NCBI GenBank assembly: GCA_029224185.1
Contig: CM055189.1
Coordinates: forward strand, 28,147,457-28,211,456
Source of the DNA: Karalla daura
Taxonomy: Eukaryota > Chordata > Actinopteri > Chaetodontiformes > Leiognathidae
DNA: 64,000 bases
Direction of reading: 5' to 3'
The notes beneath the pieces are model-generated. The model was not told the DNA's origin. It did no database searches and saw nothing but the letters and a program-made list of their open reading frames with translations. A program made the translations under genes and the position numbers. Positions 1 to 12,000 of this stretch are shown here, in pieces; position 1 is the stretch's first letter; each line of letters begins with the position of its first letter.

Positions 1-2538
1 TCACGCTGCTCCCAGCCACACCCTAGGCAGCAGACAAATTATTTTTTCCAGTTTTGTAGGAACATTGGTGCTCTCTCATGCGGGGTCGGCCATTAACCCG
101 TACGCTTTGTGAAATTTTAAATGACGAGCCTCGTCGTAGGCCCAGTGCAGCCTTTTCTCTCCATAAGCCCCCATTCATTGTCCCTCCGCTGCCATCAATG
201 TTAAACGTTACACTACTCCTCGCGACTGTGGCCACAGTTTTCATAGTACACACACCAAATCGTGTCAGGGCGTTCTGGAGACTCTCCCCTACGGCTTGAC
301 AGTTAGCTCATGTTCCAGATTGGTGAAAGCATTGTATCCATAGAGCCAAATGTTTATCACGTGGCCAATTTGGCTTTTTCCTATAAGAATGAATGGGAAC
401 AACAGAACTCCACAAACGAACATTCACAACCTTGCCATACTTTGACTTTGAAACTTCATTTTCATTTCAAAAACTGAAGAATCTTGTGGTGTGTTTGTGT
501 AGCGAGTTGCACGCTGATAGGTTGTATGGTTTTTCAGCAGCACCTCCTCTCGACGACCATGTGCTCAGGTACCTGCTCCATTGTCTCGTCTGCTGACATG
601 GTAATACAAAGTGATGAGGCGTCCAGCTTCAATGCACCCCAGCAGATGGCACAGGCCCTGGGAGACTCCCAGAGTTTGAAAGGCCCCCTCAGCATTGGGC
701 ATGTCCAATCTCTTCCTAGCACCGGGCCGACATGCGGGATCGCTGAAAAATCAGCTCTCGTTTCGCTCTTTTCACGCTGCTCCCAGCCACACCCTAGGCA
801 GCAGACAAATGATTTTTTCCAGTTTTGTAGGAACATTGGTGCTCTCTCATGCGGGGTTGGCCATAAACCCGTGCGCCTTGTGAAATTTTAAATGACGAGC
901 CTCATCGTAGGCCCAGTGCAGCCTTTTCTCTCCAAAAGCCCCCATTCATTGTCCCACCACTGCCATCAATGTTAAACGTCACACTACTCCTCGCGACTGT
1001 GGCCACAGTTCTCACAGTACACACACCAAATCGTGTCAGGGCGTTCTGGAGACTCTCCCCTACGGCTTGACAGTTAGCTCATGTTCCAGATTGGTGAAAG
1101 CATTGTCTCCATAGAGCCAAATGTTTATCACGTGGCCAATTTGGCTTTTTCCTATAAGAATGAATGGGAACAACAGAACTCCACAAACGAACATTCACAA
1201 CCTTGCCATACTTTGACTTTGAAACTTCATTTTCATTTCAAAAATTGAAGAATCTTGTGGTGTGTTTGTGTAGCGAGTTGCACGCTGATTGGTTGTATGG
1301 TTTTTCAGCAGCACCTCTTCTCGACAACCATGTGCTCAGGTACCTTCTCCATTGTCTCGTCTGCTGACATGGTAATACAAAGTGATGAGGTGTCCAGCTT
1401 CAATGCATCCCAACAGATGGCACAGGCCCTGGGAGACTCCCAGAGTTTGAAAGGGCCCCCTCAGCATTGGGCATGTCCAATCTCTTCTGAGCACCGGGCC
1501 GACATGCGGGATCGCTGCAAAATCAGCTCTCGTTTCGCTCTTTTCACGCTGCTCCCAGCCACACCCTAAGCAGCAGACAAATTCTTTTTTCCAGTTTTGT
1601 AGGAACATTGGTGCTCTCTCATGCGGGGTTGGCCATAAACCCGTGCACCTTATGAAATTTTAAATGACGAGCCTCGTCGTAGGCCCAGTGCAGCCTTTTC
1701 TCTCCTTAAGCCCCCATTCATTGTCCCACCGCTGCCATCAATGTTAAAAGTTACACTACTCCTCGCGACTGTGGCCACAGTTCTCATAGTACACACACCA
1801 AATCGTGTCAGGGCGTTCTGGAGACTCTCCCCGACGGCGTGACAGTGAGCTCATATTCCAGATTGGGGAAAGCGTTGTCTCCAGAGAGCCAAATGTTTAT
1901 CACTTGGCCAATTTGGGTTTTACCATACGAATGAATGGGAAAAACAGAACTCCACAAACAAACATTCGCAACGTTGCTATCCTTTGACTTTGAAACTTCA
2001 TTTTCATTTCAAAAATTGAAGAATCTTGTGGTGTGTTTGTGTAGCGAGTTGCACGCTGATTGGTTGTATGGTTTTTCAGCAGCACCTCTTCTCGACGACC
2101 ATGTGCTCAGGTACCTTCTCCATTGTCTCGTCTGCTGACATGGTAATACAAAGTGATGAGGTGTCCAGCTTCAATGCACCCCAGCAGATGGCACAGGCCC
2201 TGGGAGAATCCCAGAGTTTGAATGGGCCCCTTCAGCATTGGGCATGTCCAATCTCTTCTGAGCACCGGGCCGACATGCGGGATTGCTGAAAAATCAGCTC
2301 TCGTTTCGCTCTTTTCACGCTGCTCCCAGCCACACCCAAAGCAGCAGACAAATTATTTTTTCCAGTTTTGTAGGAACATTGGTGCTCTCTCATGCGGGGT
2401 TGGCCATAAACCCGTGCGCCTTATGAAATTTTAAATGACGAGCCTCGTCGTAGGCCCAGTGCAGCCTTTTCTCTCCATAAGCCCCCATTCATTGTCCCAC
2501 CGCTGCCATCAATGTTAAACGTTCCACAACTCCTCGCG

Positions 2539-2552
2539 ACTGTGGCCACAGT
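2539..2552. repeat. 14-bp perfect palindrome conserved in nearly every monomer
   Basis: ACTGTGGCCACAGT is its own reverse complement. It lies about 37 bp before the phase-zero word in almost every monomer of the array; this is one instance. Changes are few: ctatggccac near 53774, and gtggccagagt near 58390, 60705, 62245 and 63785. It could be a protein-binding site or only a well-preserved stretch; the sequence alone does not decide. Confidence 0.8.
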
Positions 2553-2688
2553 TCTCATAGTACACACACCAAATCGTGTCAGGGCGTTCTGGAGACTCTC
2601 CCCTTCGGCGTGACAGTGAGCTCATATTCCAGATTGGGGAAAGCGTTGTCTCCATAGAGCCAAATGTTTATCACTTGGCCAATTTGGG

Positions 2689-2714
2689 TTTTCCCATAAG
2701 AATGAATGGGAAAA
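2689..2714. repeat. short inverted repeat (hairpin) within the monomer
   Basis: TTTTCCCAT at 2689-2697 and ATGGGAAAA at 2706-2714 form nine perfectly paired bases around an 8-nt loop. The same arms recur about 113 bp after phase zero in most monomers. Outer-type copies with cctataagaatg or with gggaacaacag have one or more mismatches. Confidence 0.75.
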
Positions 2715-4887
2715 ACAGAACTCCACAAACAAACATTCGCAACTTTGCCATACTTTGACTTTGAAACTTCATTTTATTTAAAAAATTGAAGAAGCTTGTG
2801 GTGTGTTTGTGTAGCGAGTTGCACGCTGATAGGTTGTATGGTTTTTCAGCAGCACCTCTTCTCGACGACCATGTGCTCAGGTACCTTCTCCATTGTCTCG
2901 TCTGCTGACATGGTAATACAAAGTGATGAGGCGTCCAGCTTCAATGCACCCCAGCAGATGGCACAGGCCCTGGGAGACTCCCAGAGTTTGAAAGGGCCCC
3001 CTCAGCATTGGGCATGTCCAATCTCTTCTGAGCACCGGGCCGACATGCCGGATCGCTGCAAAATCAGCTCTCGTTTCGGTCTTTTCACGCTGCTCCCAGC
3101 CACACCCTAAGCAGCAGACAAATTCTTTTTTTGCAGTTTTGTAGGGACATTGGTGCTCTCTCATGCGGGGCAGGCCATAAACCCGTGCGCCTTGTGAAAT
3201 TTAAACGACAAGCCTCATCGTAGGCCCAGTGCAGCCTTTTCTCTCCAAAAGCCCCCATTCATTGTCCCACCACTGCCATCAATGTTAAACGTTACACTAC
3301 TCCTCGCGACTGTGGCCACAGTTCTCACAGTACACACACCAAATCGTGTCAGGGAGTTCTGGAGACTCTCCCCTACGGCTTGACAGTTAGCTCATGTTCC
3401 AGATTGGTGAAAGCATTGTCTCAATAGAGCCAAATGTTTATCACGTGGCCAATTTGGCTTTTTCCTATAAGAATGAATGGGAACAACAGAACTCCACAAA
3501 CGAACATTCACAACCTTGCCATACTTTGACTTTGAAACTTCATTTTCATTTCAAAAATTGAAGAATCTTGTGGTGTGTTTGTGTAGCGAGTTGCACGCTG
3601 ATTGGTTGTGTGGTTTTTCAGCAGCACCTCTTCTCGACGACCATGTGCTCAGGTTCCTTCTCCATTGTCTCGTCTGCTGACATGGTAATACAAAGTGATG
3701 AGGCGTCCAGCTTCAATGCACCCCAGCAGATGGCACAGGCCCTGGGAGACTCCCAGAGTTTGAAAGGACCCCCTCAGCATTGGGCATGTCCAATCTCTTC
3801 TGAGCACCGGGCCGACATGCCGGATCGCTGTAAAATCAGCTCTCGTTTCGCTCTTTTCACGCTGCTCCCAGCCACACCCTAAGCAGCAGACAAATTCTTT
3901 TTTCCAGTTTTGTCGGAACATTGTTGCTCTCTCATGCGGGGTTGGCCATAAACCCGTGCGCCTTGTGAAATTTTAAGTAACAAGCCTCGTCGTAGGCCCA
4001 GTGCAGCCTTTTCTCTCCATAAGCCCCCATTCATTTTCCCACCGCTGCCATCAATGTTTAACGTTACACTACTCCTCGCGACTGTGGCCACAGTTCTCAT
4101 AGTACACACACTAAATCGTGTCAGGGCGTTCTGGAGACTCTCCCCTACGGCGTGACAGTGAGCTCATATTCCAGATTGGGGAAAGCGTTGTCTCCATAGA
4201 GCCAAATGTTTATCACTTGGCCAATTTGGGTTTTCCCATACGAATGAATGGGAACAACAGAACTCCACAAACAAACATTCGCAACGTTGCCATACTTTGA
4301 CTTTGAAACTTCATTTTCTTTTCAAAAATTGAAGAAGCTTGTGGTGTGTTTGTGTAGCGAGTTGCACGCTGATAGGTTGTATGGCTTTTCAGCAGCACCT
4401 CTTCTCGACGACCATGTGCTCAGGTACCTGCTCCAATGTCTCCTCTGCTGACATGGTAATACAAAGTGATGAGGCGTCCAGCTTCAATGCATCCCAGCAG
4501 ATGGCACAGGCCCTGGGAGACTCCCAGAGTTTGAAAGGACCCCGTCAGCATTGGGCATGTCCAATCTCTTCTGAGCACCGGGCCGACATGCGGGATCGCT
4601 GAAAATTTAGCTCTCGTTTCGCTCTTTTCACGCTGCTCCCAGCCACACCCTAAGCAGCAGACAAATAATTTTTTCCAGTTTTGTAGGAACATTGGTGCTC
4701 TCTCATGCGGGGTAGGCCATAAACCAGTGCGCCTTGTGAAATTTAAACGACGAGCCTCATCGTAAGCCCAGTGCAGCCTTTTCTCTCCATGAGCCCCCAT
4801 TCATTGTCCCACCGCTGCCATCAATGTTAAAAGTTACACTACTCCTCGCGACTGTGGCCACAGTTCTCACAGTACACACACCAAATC

Positions 4888-5659
4888 GTGTCAGGGCGTT
4901 CTGGAGACTCTCCCCTACGGCTTGACAGTGAGCTCATATTCCAGATTGGGGAAAGCGTTGTCTCCAGAGAGCCAAATGTTTATCACTTGGCCAATTTGGC
5001 TTTTTCCCATAAGAATGAATGGGAAAAACAGAACTCCACAAACAAACATTCGCAACGTTGCCATACTTTGACTTTGAAACTTCATTTTCATTTCAACAAT
5101 TGAAGAAGCTTGTGGTGTGTTTGTATAGCGAGTTGCACGCTGATAGGTTGCATGGTTTTTCAGCAGCACCTCTTCTCGACGACCATGTGCTAAGGTACCT
5201 CCTCCATTGTCTCCTCTGCTGAAATGATAATACAAAGTGATGAGGCGTCCAGCTTCAATACACCCCAGCAGATGGCACAGGCCCTGGGAGACTCCCAGAG
5301 TTTGAAAGGGCCCCCTCAGCATTGGGCATGTCCAATCTCTTCTGAGCACAGGGAACGACATGCGGGATCGCTGAAAAATCAGCTCTCGTTTCGCTCGTTT
5401 CACGTTGCTCCCAGTCACACCCTAAGCAGCAGACAAATTCTTTATACATTTTTTTAGGAACATTGGTGCTCTCACATGCGGGGTAGGCCATTAACCCGTG
5501 CGCCTTGTGAAATTTAAACGAAGAGCCTCATCGTATGGCCCAGTGCAGCCTTTTCTCTCTACAAGCCCCCATTCATTGTCCCACCGCTGCCTTCAATGAT
5601 AAACGTTACACTACTCCTCGCGACTGTGGCCACAGTTCTCACAGTACACACACCAAATC
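4888..5659. repeat. most diverged satellite monomer
   Basis: This copy carries several changes not seen in its neighbours: gaaatgataatac at about 5220 instead of gacatggtaatac, gagcacagggaacgacatg at about 5343 with extra bases, a changed T-rich stretch tttatacattttttt at about 5441, cacgttgctcccagtcac at about 5400, and cgtatggcccag at about 5532. It is still collinear with the consensus over its whole length, so it is a decayed monomer and not foreign sequence. High divergence in an outer block fits a part of the array that has escaped recent homogenisation. Confidence 0.7.
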
Positions 5660-7971
5660 GTGTCGGGGCGTTCTGGAGACTCTCCCCTACGGCTTGACAG
5701 TTAGCTCATGTTCCAGATTGGGGAAAGCGTTGTCTCCATAGAGCCAAATGTTTATCACTTGGCCAATTTGGCTTTTTCCCATAAGAATGAATGGGTAAAA
5801 CAGAACTCCACAAACAAACATTCGCAACGTTGCCATACTTTGACTTTGAAACTTCATTTTCATTTCAAAAACTGAAGAATCTTGTGGTGTGTTTGTGTAG
5901 CGAGTTGCACGCTGATAGGTTGTATGTTTTTTCAGCAGCACCTCTTCTCGACGACCATGTGCTCAGGTACCTTCTCCATTGTCTCGTCTGCTGACATGGT
6001 AATACAAAGTGATGAGGCGTCCAGCTTCAATGCACCCCAGCAGATGGCACAGGCCCTGGGTGACTCCCAGAGTTTGAAAGGGCCCCCTCAGCATTGGGCA
6101 TGTCCAATCTCTTCTGAGCACCGGGCCGACATGCGGGATCGCTGCAAAATCACCTCTCGTTTCGCTCTTTTCACGCTGCTCCCAGCCACACCCTAAGCAG
6201 CAGACAAATTATTTTTTCCAGTTTTGTAGGAACATTGGTGCTCTCTCATGCGGGGTAGGCCATAAACCAGTGCGCCTTGTGAAATTTAAACGACGAGCCT
6301 CATCGTAGGCCCAGTGCAGCCTTTTCTCTCCAAAAGCCCCCATTCATTGTCCCACCGCTGCCATCAATGTTAAACGTTACACTACTCCTCGCGACTGTGG
6401 CCACAGTTCTCACAGTACACACACCAAATCGTGTCAGGGCGTTCTGGAGACTCTCCCCTACGGCTTGACAGTTAGCTCATGTTCCAGATTGGTGAAAGCA
6501 TTGTCTCCATAGAGCCAAATGTTTATCACGTGGCCAATTTGGCTTTTTCCTATAAGAATGAATGGGAAAAAAAGAACTCCACAAGCAAACATTCGCAACG
6601 TTGCCATACTTTGACTTTGAAACTTCATTTTCATTTCAAAAATTGAAGAATCTTGTGGTGTGTTTGTGTAGCGAGTTGCACGCTGATTGGTTGTATGGTT
6701 TTTCAGCAGCACCTCTTCTCGACGACCATGTGCTCAGGTACCTTCTCCATTGTCTCGTCTGCTGACACGGTAATACAAAATGATGAGGCGTCCAGCTTCA
6801 ATGCATCCCAGCAGATGGCACAGGCCCTGGGAGACTCCCAGAGTTTGAAAGGACCCCCTCAGCATTGGGCATGTCCAATCTCTTCTGAGCACCGGGCCGA
6901 CATGCGGGATCGCTGAAAAATCAGCTGTCGTTTCGCTCTTTTCACGCTGCTCCCAGCCACACCCTAAGCAGCAGACAAATTCTTTTTTCCAGTTTTGTAG
7001 GAACATTGGTGCTCTCTCATGCGGGGTAGGCCATAAACCAGTGCGCCTTGTGAAATTTAAACAACGAGCCTCATCGTAAGCCCAGTGCCGCCTTTTCTCT
7101 CCATAAGCCCCCATTCATTGTCCCACCGCTGCCATCAATGTTAAAAGTTACACTATTCCTCGCGACTGTGGCCACAGTTCTCATAGTACACACACCAAAT
7201 CGTGTCAGGGCGTTCTGGAGACTCTCCCCTATGGCGTGACAGTGAGCTCATATTCCAGATTGGGGAAAGCGTTGTCTCCAGAGAGCCAAATGTTTATCAC
7301 TTGGCCAATTTGGGTTTTCCCATACGAATGAATGGGAAAAACAGAACTCCACAAACAAACATTCGCAACGTTGCCATCCTTTGACTTTGAAACTTCATTT
7401 TCATTTCAAAAATTGAAGAATCTTGTGGCGTGTTTGTGTAGCGAGTTGCACGCTGATTGGTTGTATGGTTTTTCAGCAGCACCTCTTCTCGACGACCATG
7501 TGCTCAGGTACCTGCTCCAATGTCTCCTCTGCTGACATGGTAATACAAAGTGATGAGGCGTCCAGCTTAAATGCACCCCAGCAGATGGCACAGGCCCTGG
7601 GAGACTCCCAGAGTTTGAAAGGACCCCCTCAGCATTGGGCATGTCCAATCTCTTCTGAGCACCGGGCCGACATGCGGGATCGCTGAAAAATCAGCTCTCG
7701 TTTCGCTCTTTTCCCGCTGCTCCCAGCCACACCCTAAGCAGCAGACAAATTCTTTTTTCCAGTTTTGTAGGAACATTGGTGCTCTCTCATGCGGGGTAGG
7801 CCATAAACCAGTGCGCCTTGTGAAATTTTCACGACGAGCCTCATCGTACGCCCAGTTCAGCCTTTTCTCTCCAAAAGCCCCCATTCATTGTCCCACCACT
7901 GCCATCAATGTTAAACGTTACACTACTCCTCGCGACTGTGGCCACAGTTCTCATAGTACACACACCAAATC

Positions 7972-8261
7972 GTGTCAGGGCGTTCTGGAGACTCTCCCCT
8001 ACAGCGTGACAGTGAGCTCATATTCCAAATTGGGAAAAGCATTGTCTCCATAGAGCCAAATGTTTATCACGTGGCCAATTTGGCTTTTTCCCATAAGAAT
8101 GAATGGGAACAACAGAACTCCACAAACGAACATTCACAACCTTGCTATACTTTGACTTTGAAACTTCATTTTCATTTAAAAAATTGAAGAATCTTGTGGT
8201 GTGTTTGTGTAGCGAGTTGCACGCTGATTGGTTGTATGGTTTTTCAGCAGCACCTCTTCTC
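7972..8261. repeat. left half of the monomer split by the LINE
   Basis: This partial monomer ends at cacctcttctc, where intact copies continue into gacgaccatgtgctcagg. It has the outer-type signature: ccaaattgggaaaagcattg, cgtggccaatttggc, acgaacattcacaaccttgc, and a six-A run in place of tcaaaaa. That signature recurs almost exactly in the intact copies starting at 56116 and 59197. The missing part of the unit resumes at 12587 on the far side of the LINE in the correct phase. Confidence 0.9.
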
Positions 8262-8278
8262 AACTTCAACTTCAACTT
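8261..8278 (-). repeat. LINE 3' hexamer tail, three AAGTTG units
   Basis: On the plus strand this is caactt three times in a row, that is AAGTTG three times at the 3' end of the element's RNA. A short tandem repeat in place of poly(A) is the usual terminus of L2 and CR1 clade LINEs. The first base, c at 8261, is shared with the satellite target, so the exact boundary is ambiguous by one base. Confidence 0.85.
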
Positions 8279-8283
8279 TTATT
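8278..8283 (-). promoter_or_regulatory. AATAAA polyadenylation-signal-like hexamer near the LINE 3' end
   Basis: tttatt on the plus strand reads AATAAA on the element strand, directly before the hexamer tail. It may help form 3' ends, but L2-type elements do not need poly(A) for retrotransposition, so its use is uncertain. Confidence 0.4.
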
Positions 8284-8289
8284 TGTTTT

Positions 8290-8327
8290 AAGTGCCATAT
8301 CATAACAGCTGTTATCTCAGAGCACTT
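8290..8327 (-). promoter_or_regulatory. 3' UTR stem-loop of the LINE, candidate RT recognition structure
   Basis: Two nested dyads. AAGTGC (8290-8295) pairs with GCACTT (8322-8327), and inside them lies a perfect 14-bp palindrome, ATAACAGCTGTTAT (8302-8315), with symmetric 6-nt internal loops between. The structure sits within about 65 nt of the 3' terminus. In eel UnaL2 and related L2 LINEs a 3'-terminal stem-loop is known to be required for recognition by the reverse transcriptase; the same role here is inference from position and shape. Confidence 0.6.
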
Positions 8328-8635
8328 TACAAGCAGAGCAACAATGTGTACATAGTGAAAAAACCCCCTGTCCTTAGACCCTCGCAAAGGCTGAGGAACA
8401 ACTCCCAAGAAAAACCCTGAGAGGGAAAAAAGGGGAGAAACCTCAGGGTGAGAGACAGAGGAGGGGATCCTCACCCAGGACGGACAGGCGGGCACAAACA
8501 AAACATTATTGATGGCTAACAGTTCAGGATATAAATTAATGAATTGAAGTAGTAGCAGGCAGGAGGAACCGCGGTGAGATGAGCCGGGTAGAGGTGGTCC
8601 TGGATCCAGCTCAGTGTTGATGGAAGTCGGGAGGG

Positions 8636-8868
8636 AAAATAAAAATAATAAAAATAAAATGAAAAATGAAAAAGTAAAATAAGAATAAACAGAAAATTAA
8701 GAATTAAAAAATAAAATATTAATAAAAATTAAAATAAGAATAAATAAATAAATAAAAAAAAAATAAAAAAAAATATATATATATATAAACAAAAAATAAA
8801 AATGAAAATAAAAATACAATGAAAATAAAAATAAAATAAGAATAAAAATAAATTGAAAGATAATAAAG
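8636..8868. repeat. A/T-rich low-complexity tract in the LINE 3' UTR
   Basis: Almost only A and T on the plus strand, dominated by aaaat, aaata and aaaaat words, with a short AT dinucleotide run at about 8773-8787. On the element strand it is T-rich. Such a tract probably expands by replication slippage and may vary in length between copies of this LINE. Confidence 0.9.
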
Positions 8869-8950
8869 GAGAGGGGCAGGAGAGGGAGGAAGAGGAGGAG
8901 ATGGAAAACAGACGGGGAGAGGCCAAGAGGAAAGAGAGAAGCTAGAGGGA
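8868..8950. repeat. purine-rich strand-asymmetric tract
   Basis: About 80 bp very rich in A and G on the plus strand (aggagaggggcaggagagg, gaggaagaggaggag and similar), next to the A/T-rich tract. Homopurine tracts like this can form triplex or slipped structures; no specific function is claimed. Confidence 0.7.
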
Positions 8951-9049
8951 ACGTGAACCTGATTCACACCCACAGAGAAGGCAGAGAAGATAGAGCTCAA
9001 TGTGCCGGGGACCCCCAGCAGACTCAACCTATAGCAGCTTATCTTGGAT

Positions 9050-12000
9050 TTATCTGTAGGCTCTGTCAAAAAGGAGGGTTTTTAACCTACTCTTAAAGGT
9101 AGAGAGGGTGTCTGCCTCCCGGACTGAAACTGGTAGATGGTTCCATAACAGAGGGCCTTGGTAGCTGAAGGCTCTGGCTCCCCATCTAGACTTAGAGACT
9201 CTTGGAACCACAAGTAGGCCTGTATTCAGAGAACGAAGTGTCCTAGTGGGGCAATAGGGTTTTATCAGGTCTGAGATATAAGAGGGTGCCAGACCATGAA
9301 GACCTTTATAGACAAGGAGGAGGATTTTGAACTGGATCCTGAAAGGTACAGGAAGCCAGTGTAATGAGGCCAGAACAGGAGAGATGTGATCTCTCTTTCT
9401 AGTTTTAGTCAGGACACGAGCTGCCGCGTTCTGAATGAGCTGCAGAGTTCTCAGCGACCTATTGGAGCTTCCAGCCAGTAGAGAGTTGCAGTAGTCCAGC
9501 CTGGAGGTAACAAAGGCATGGACCAGCTGTTCTGCTGAATGGAGAGGGAGGAGGTGTCTTATTTTTGAAATATTGCGGAGGTGGAAGTAGGCAGTCCGTG
9601 AGATCGATTTTATGTGGGAGCTAAAAGACAGGTCTGGATCAAAACTAACACCTAGGTTCTTAACAGTGGTGGCAGAAGAAGTCGCAAAACTACCTTGTAA
9701 TGCTATGGCATCAGATATTGAATCGCGTAGGTGTTTAGGACCTATGAGCAGCAACTCTGTTTTTTCAGAGTTCAGAAGGAGGAAATTATTAGTCATCCAG
9801 GCCTTCACATCATCAAGGCAGGACTGAAGCTGCTGTAGACGGTTGAGCTCGCCCGGCTTGATAGATAGATATAACTGAGTGTCGTCAGCATAACAGTGGA
9901 AATCTATAGAGTGACTCCTGATGATATCACCTAGAGGGAGCATATATACAGAGAAAAGAACTGGACCAAGCACAGATCCTTGTGGAACCCCGTGGCTGAC
10001 TTTAGTACGTGGCGATTGGTTATCGTTAACACAAACAAACTGATATCGGTCTGAAAGATAGGACCGGAACCAGTCTAAAGCAGTGCCTCTAATTCCGAGT
10101 TGATATTCCAGTCTCCTTAGTAAGATCTGGTGGTCGACCGTATCAAAAGCAGCACTGAGATCTAACAAGACAAGCACTGAAATGAGACCCTGGTCAGACG
10201 CCATGAAGAGGTCATTAGTGACTTTAACCAGTGCAGTCTCAGTGCTATGATTTATTCTAAAACCAGACTGGAAGGATTCAAATAAACTATTGTTATTGAG
10301 GTGTTCACAGAGCTGGTTGGCAATGATCTTCTCAATGATTTTTGAGATGAAGATGAGGTTAGAGATCGGTCTGTAATTTGCTAAAGTTCCTGGATCAAGG
10401 GACGGTTTCTTGAGGAGGGGTTTGATTATTCCGACTTTGAACGTAAGAGGAACGTAACCTGTTGTTATGGACATGTTGATGAGGTCAAGTAAGGAGGTGG
10501 CGATTAAAGGCAGCACTTCCTTTAACAACTTGGTCGGAATTGGGTCAAGGAGGCAGGTCGAAGATTTAGAGGAGGAGATGATAGTGGTCAGCTGATGCAG
10601 GTCAATGGGGTCAAATGAAGATAGTGACCTGGTTATATCCACATCTGTGATCTGAAAGGCTGCAACAGGGGGTTGGTTAGTTGCCATGCATGCTGAGTGA
10701 GTCGTAATTGTTTGTCTAATATTTGTAATTTTGTTGTTAAAGTAGTCCATAAATTCACCACTGCTGAGATGGGTAGGGACACACTGCTCAGTGGAGTTAT
10801 GACTCTGAGTCAGCCTGGCTACAGTGCTGAACAGAAACCTAGGGTTATGCTTATTTTCCTCAATTAGAGAGGAGTAGTATCTCGCTCTGGCATTACACAG
10901 AGCCAGCCTGTAAGTCTTCAGACTATCTTTCCAGGTAAGAAAAATACTAGTGTTTTTGGTGGAACGCCATTTCCTCTCTAACTTACGTGCTAGCTGCTTT
11001 AGGTGGCGAGTTTCTGGAGTAAACCAGGGGGCGGATCGTGGTCTAGAGATAGTCTTTTTTGTTCGGGGTGCAGCCGAGTCGAGAGTCTTGCGAAGGGAGG
11101 TAACAAAGCTATCAGTGAGGTGATCGATGAGGGAGGGACTCAAGCTTTCATAACAGAGAGGGGGGGATGCAGTTCCAAGAGACAGGGGGATAGCTTCTTT
11201 AAAGTTAGATAAGACGCTGTCGGTTAAGTGCCGTGTATATATACTGCTCTTCTTTCGCACACAACCGGCTAGAAGGAAGTTGAAAGTAATTAAAGAATGG
11301 TCGGAAATAAGTGGATTAGGGGGTGAAACGGTCAGGTGTTTAATTTCAACACCATAAGATAGAACAAGGTCCAGGGTGTGGTTGAAGCAGTGCGTGGGTT
11401 CATGCACATGCTGGCAGAAGCCAATGGACTCGACTATAGAAGTGAATGCTGTACTGCAGCTATCACTGACCACATCTACATGAATATTGAAGTCACCGAT
11501 TATAATGATTTTGTCAGTTTTGAGAACTAGGTTTGAAAGAAATTCTGGAAATTCAGCCAAAAAATCTGAATAGGGGCCTGGGGCCCGATACACTACGACA
11601 AGTAGGAGGGGCTGTGCTTTCCAGCTTTGGTGACACAGGCTGATGATAAGGCTTTCAAATGAATTATAATCAATATTAGGTTTCGGAGTAATTAACAGAC
11701 TACGATCAAACACGGCTGCCACCCCACCTCCACGGCCAGAACATCGAGGGACATGATAGTTAACATGGCTGGGAGGAGAAGCCTCATTTAGGCTAACATA
11801 GTCACCCTCACAAAGCCAAGTTTCTGTGAGACATAACACATCAATGTTGTTGTCAGAGATTAATTCATTTACAAGAATGGCTTTGGAGGACAGGGAGCGG
11901 ATATTAAGTAATCCACATTTAATGCTCCTGTCCTGAGAAGTGACTGAGGAACTCCTGATTTTTATAAGATTGTTAAGGGTCGCTCCTCTGCTGCTAAATC

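Larger units (their letters stand above)
1..8261. repeat. satellite array, left outer block (about 770-bp monomers)
   Basis: Head-to-tail tandem repeat. Using the conserved gtgtcagggcg word as phase zero, monomers start at 262, 1033, 1805, 2576, 3346, 4118, 4888, 5660, 6431, 7202 and 7972, so spacing is 770-772 bp; 1-261 is the end of a further copy. The copy starting at 7972 is cut by the LINE at about 8261. Monomers here mix two sequence types in the middle of the unit: one reads attcacaaccttgcc with cgtggccaatttggc (for example 1, 2, 5, 11), the other attcgcaacgttgcc with cttggccaatttggg. They differ from each other more than core monomers do. No gene is supported: the open frames are short, many start only at GTG or TTG, and they are shifted by single-base indels between copies. 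I do not recognise the satellite family. Confidence 0.97.
8262..9049 (-). other. LINE 3' untranslated region
   Basis: The stretch between the ORF2 stop (TAA at 9050-9052, read on minus) and the end of the element. From the ORF side it contains about 100 bp of ordinary sequence, a strand-biased purine/pyrimidine tract, an A/T-rich low-complexity tract, and then a terminal region of about 240 bp with the hairpin and repeat tail. The terminal region resembles the conserved 3' ends that I know from teleost L2 elements, which the element's own RT recognises. The long minus-strand open frame at 8719-9069 is mostly F, Y, I and L from the A/T tract and is not a gene. Confidence 0.8.

Noticed and set aside
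7480..7515. Splice-site-like pair in each monomer (tttttcag then ctcag followed by gtacc)
   Set aside because: The acceptor-like T-run is short and the donor-like site matches only CAG-GTA. There is no coding exon between them, so I take it as chance.
8719..9069. A 116-codon minus-strand frame in the LINE 3' UTR
   Set aside because: Its composition is F, Y, I, L and S from the A/T-rich tract; it has no domain and lies in untranslated sequence.
9612..9827. Plus-strand frames inside the LINE (also 11003-11212 and 12129-12416)
   Set aside because: They are antisense shadows of the ORF2 and ORF1 coding sequences, with no domain of their own.
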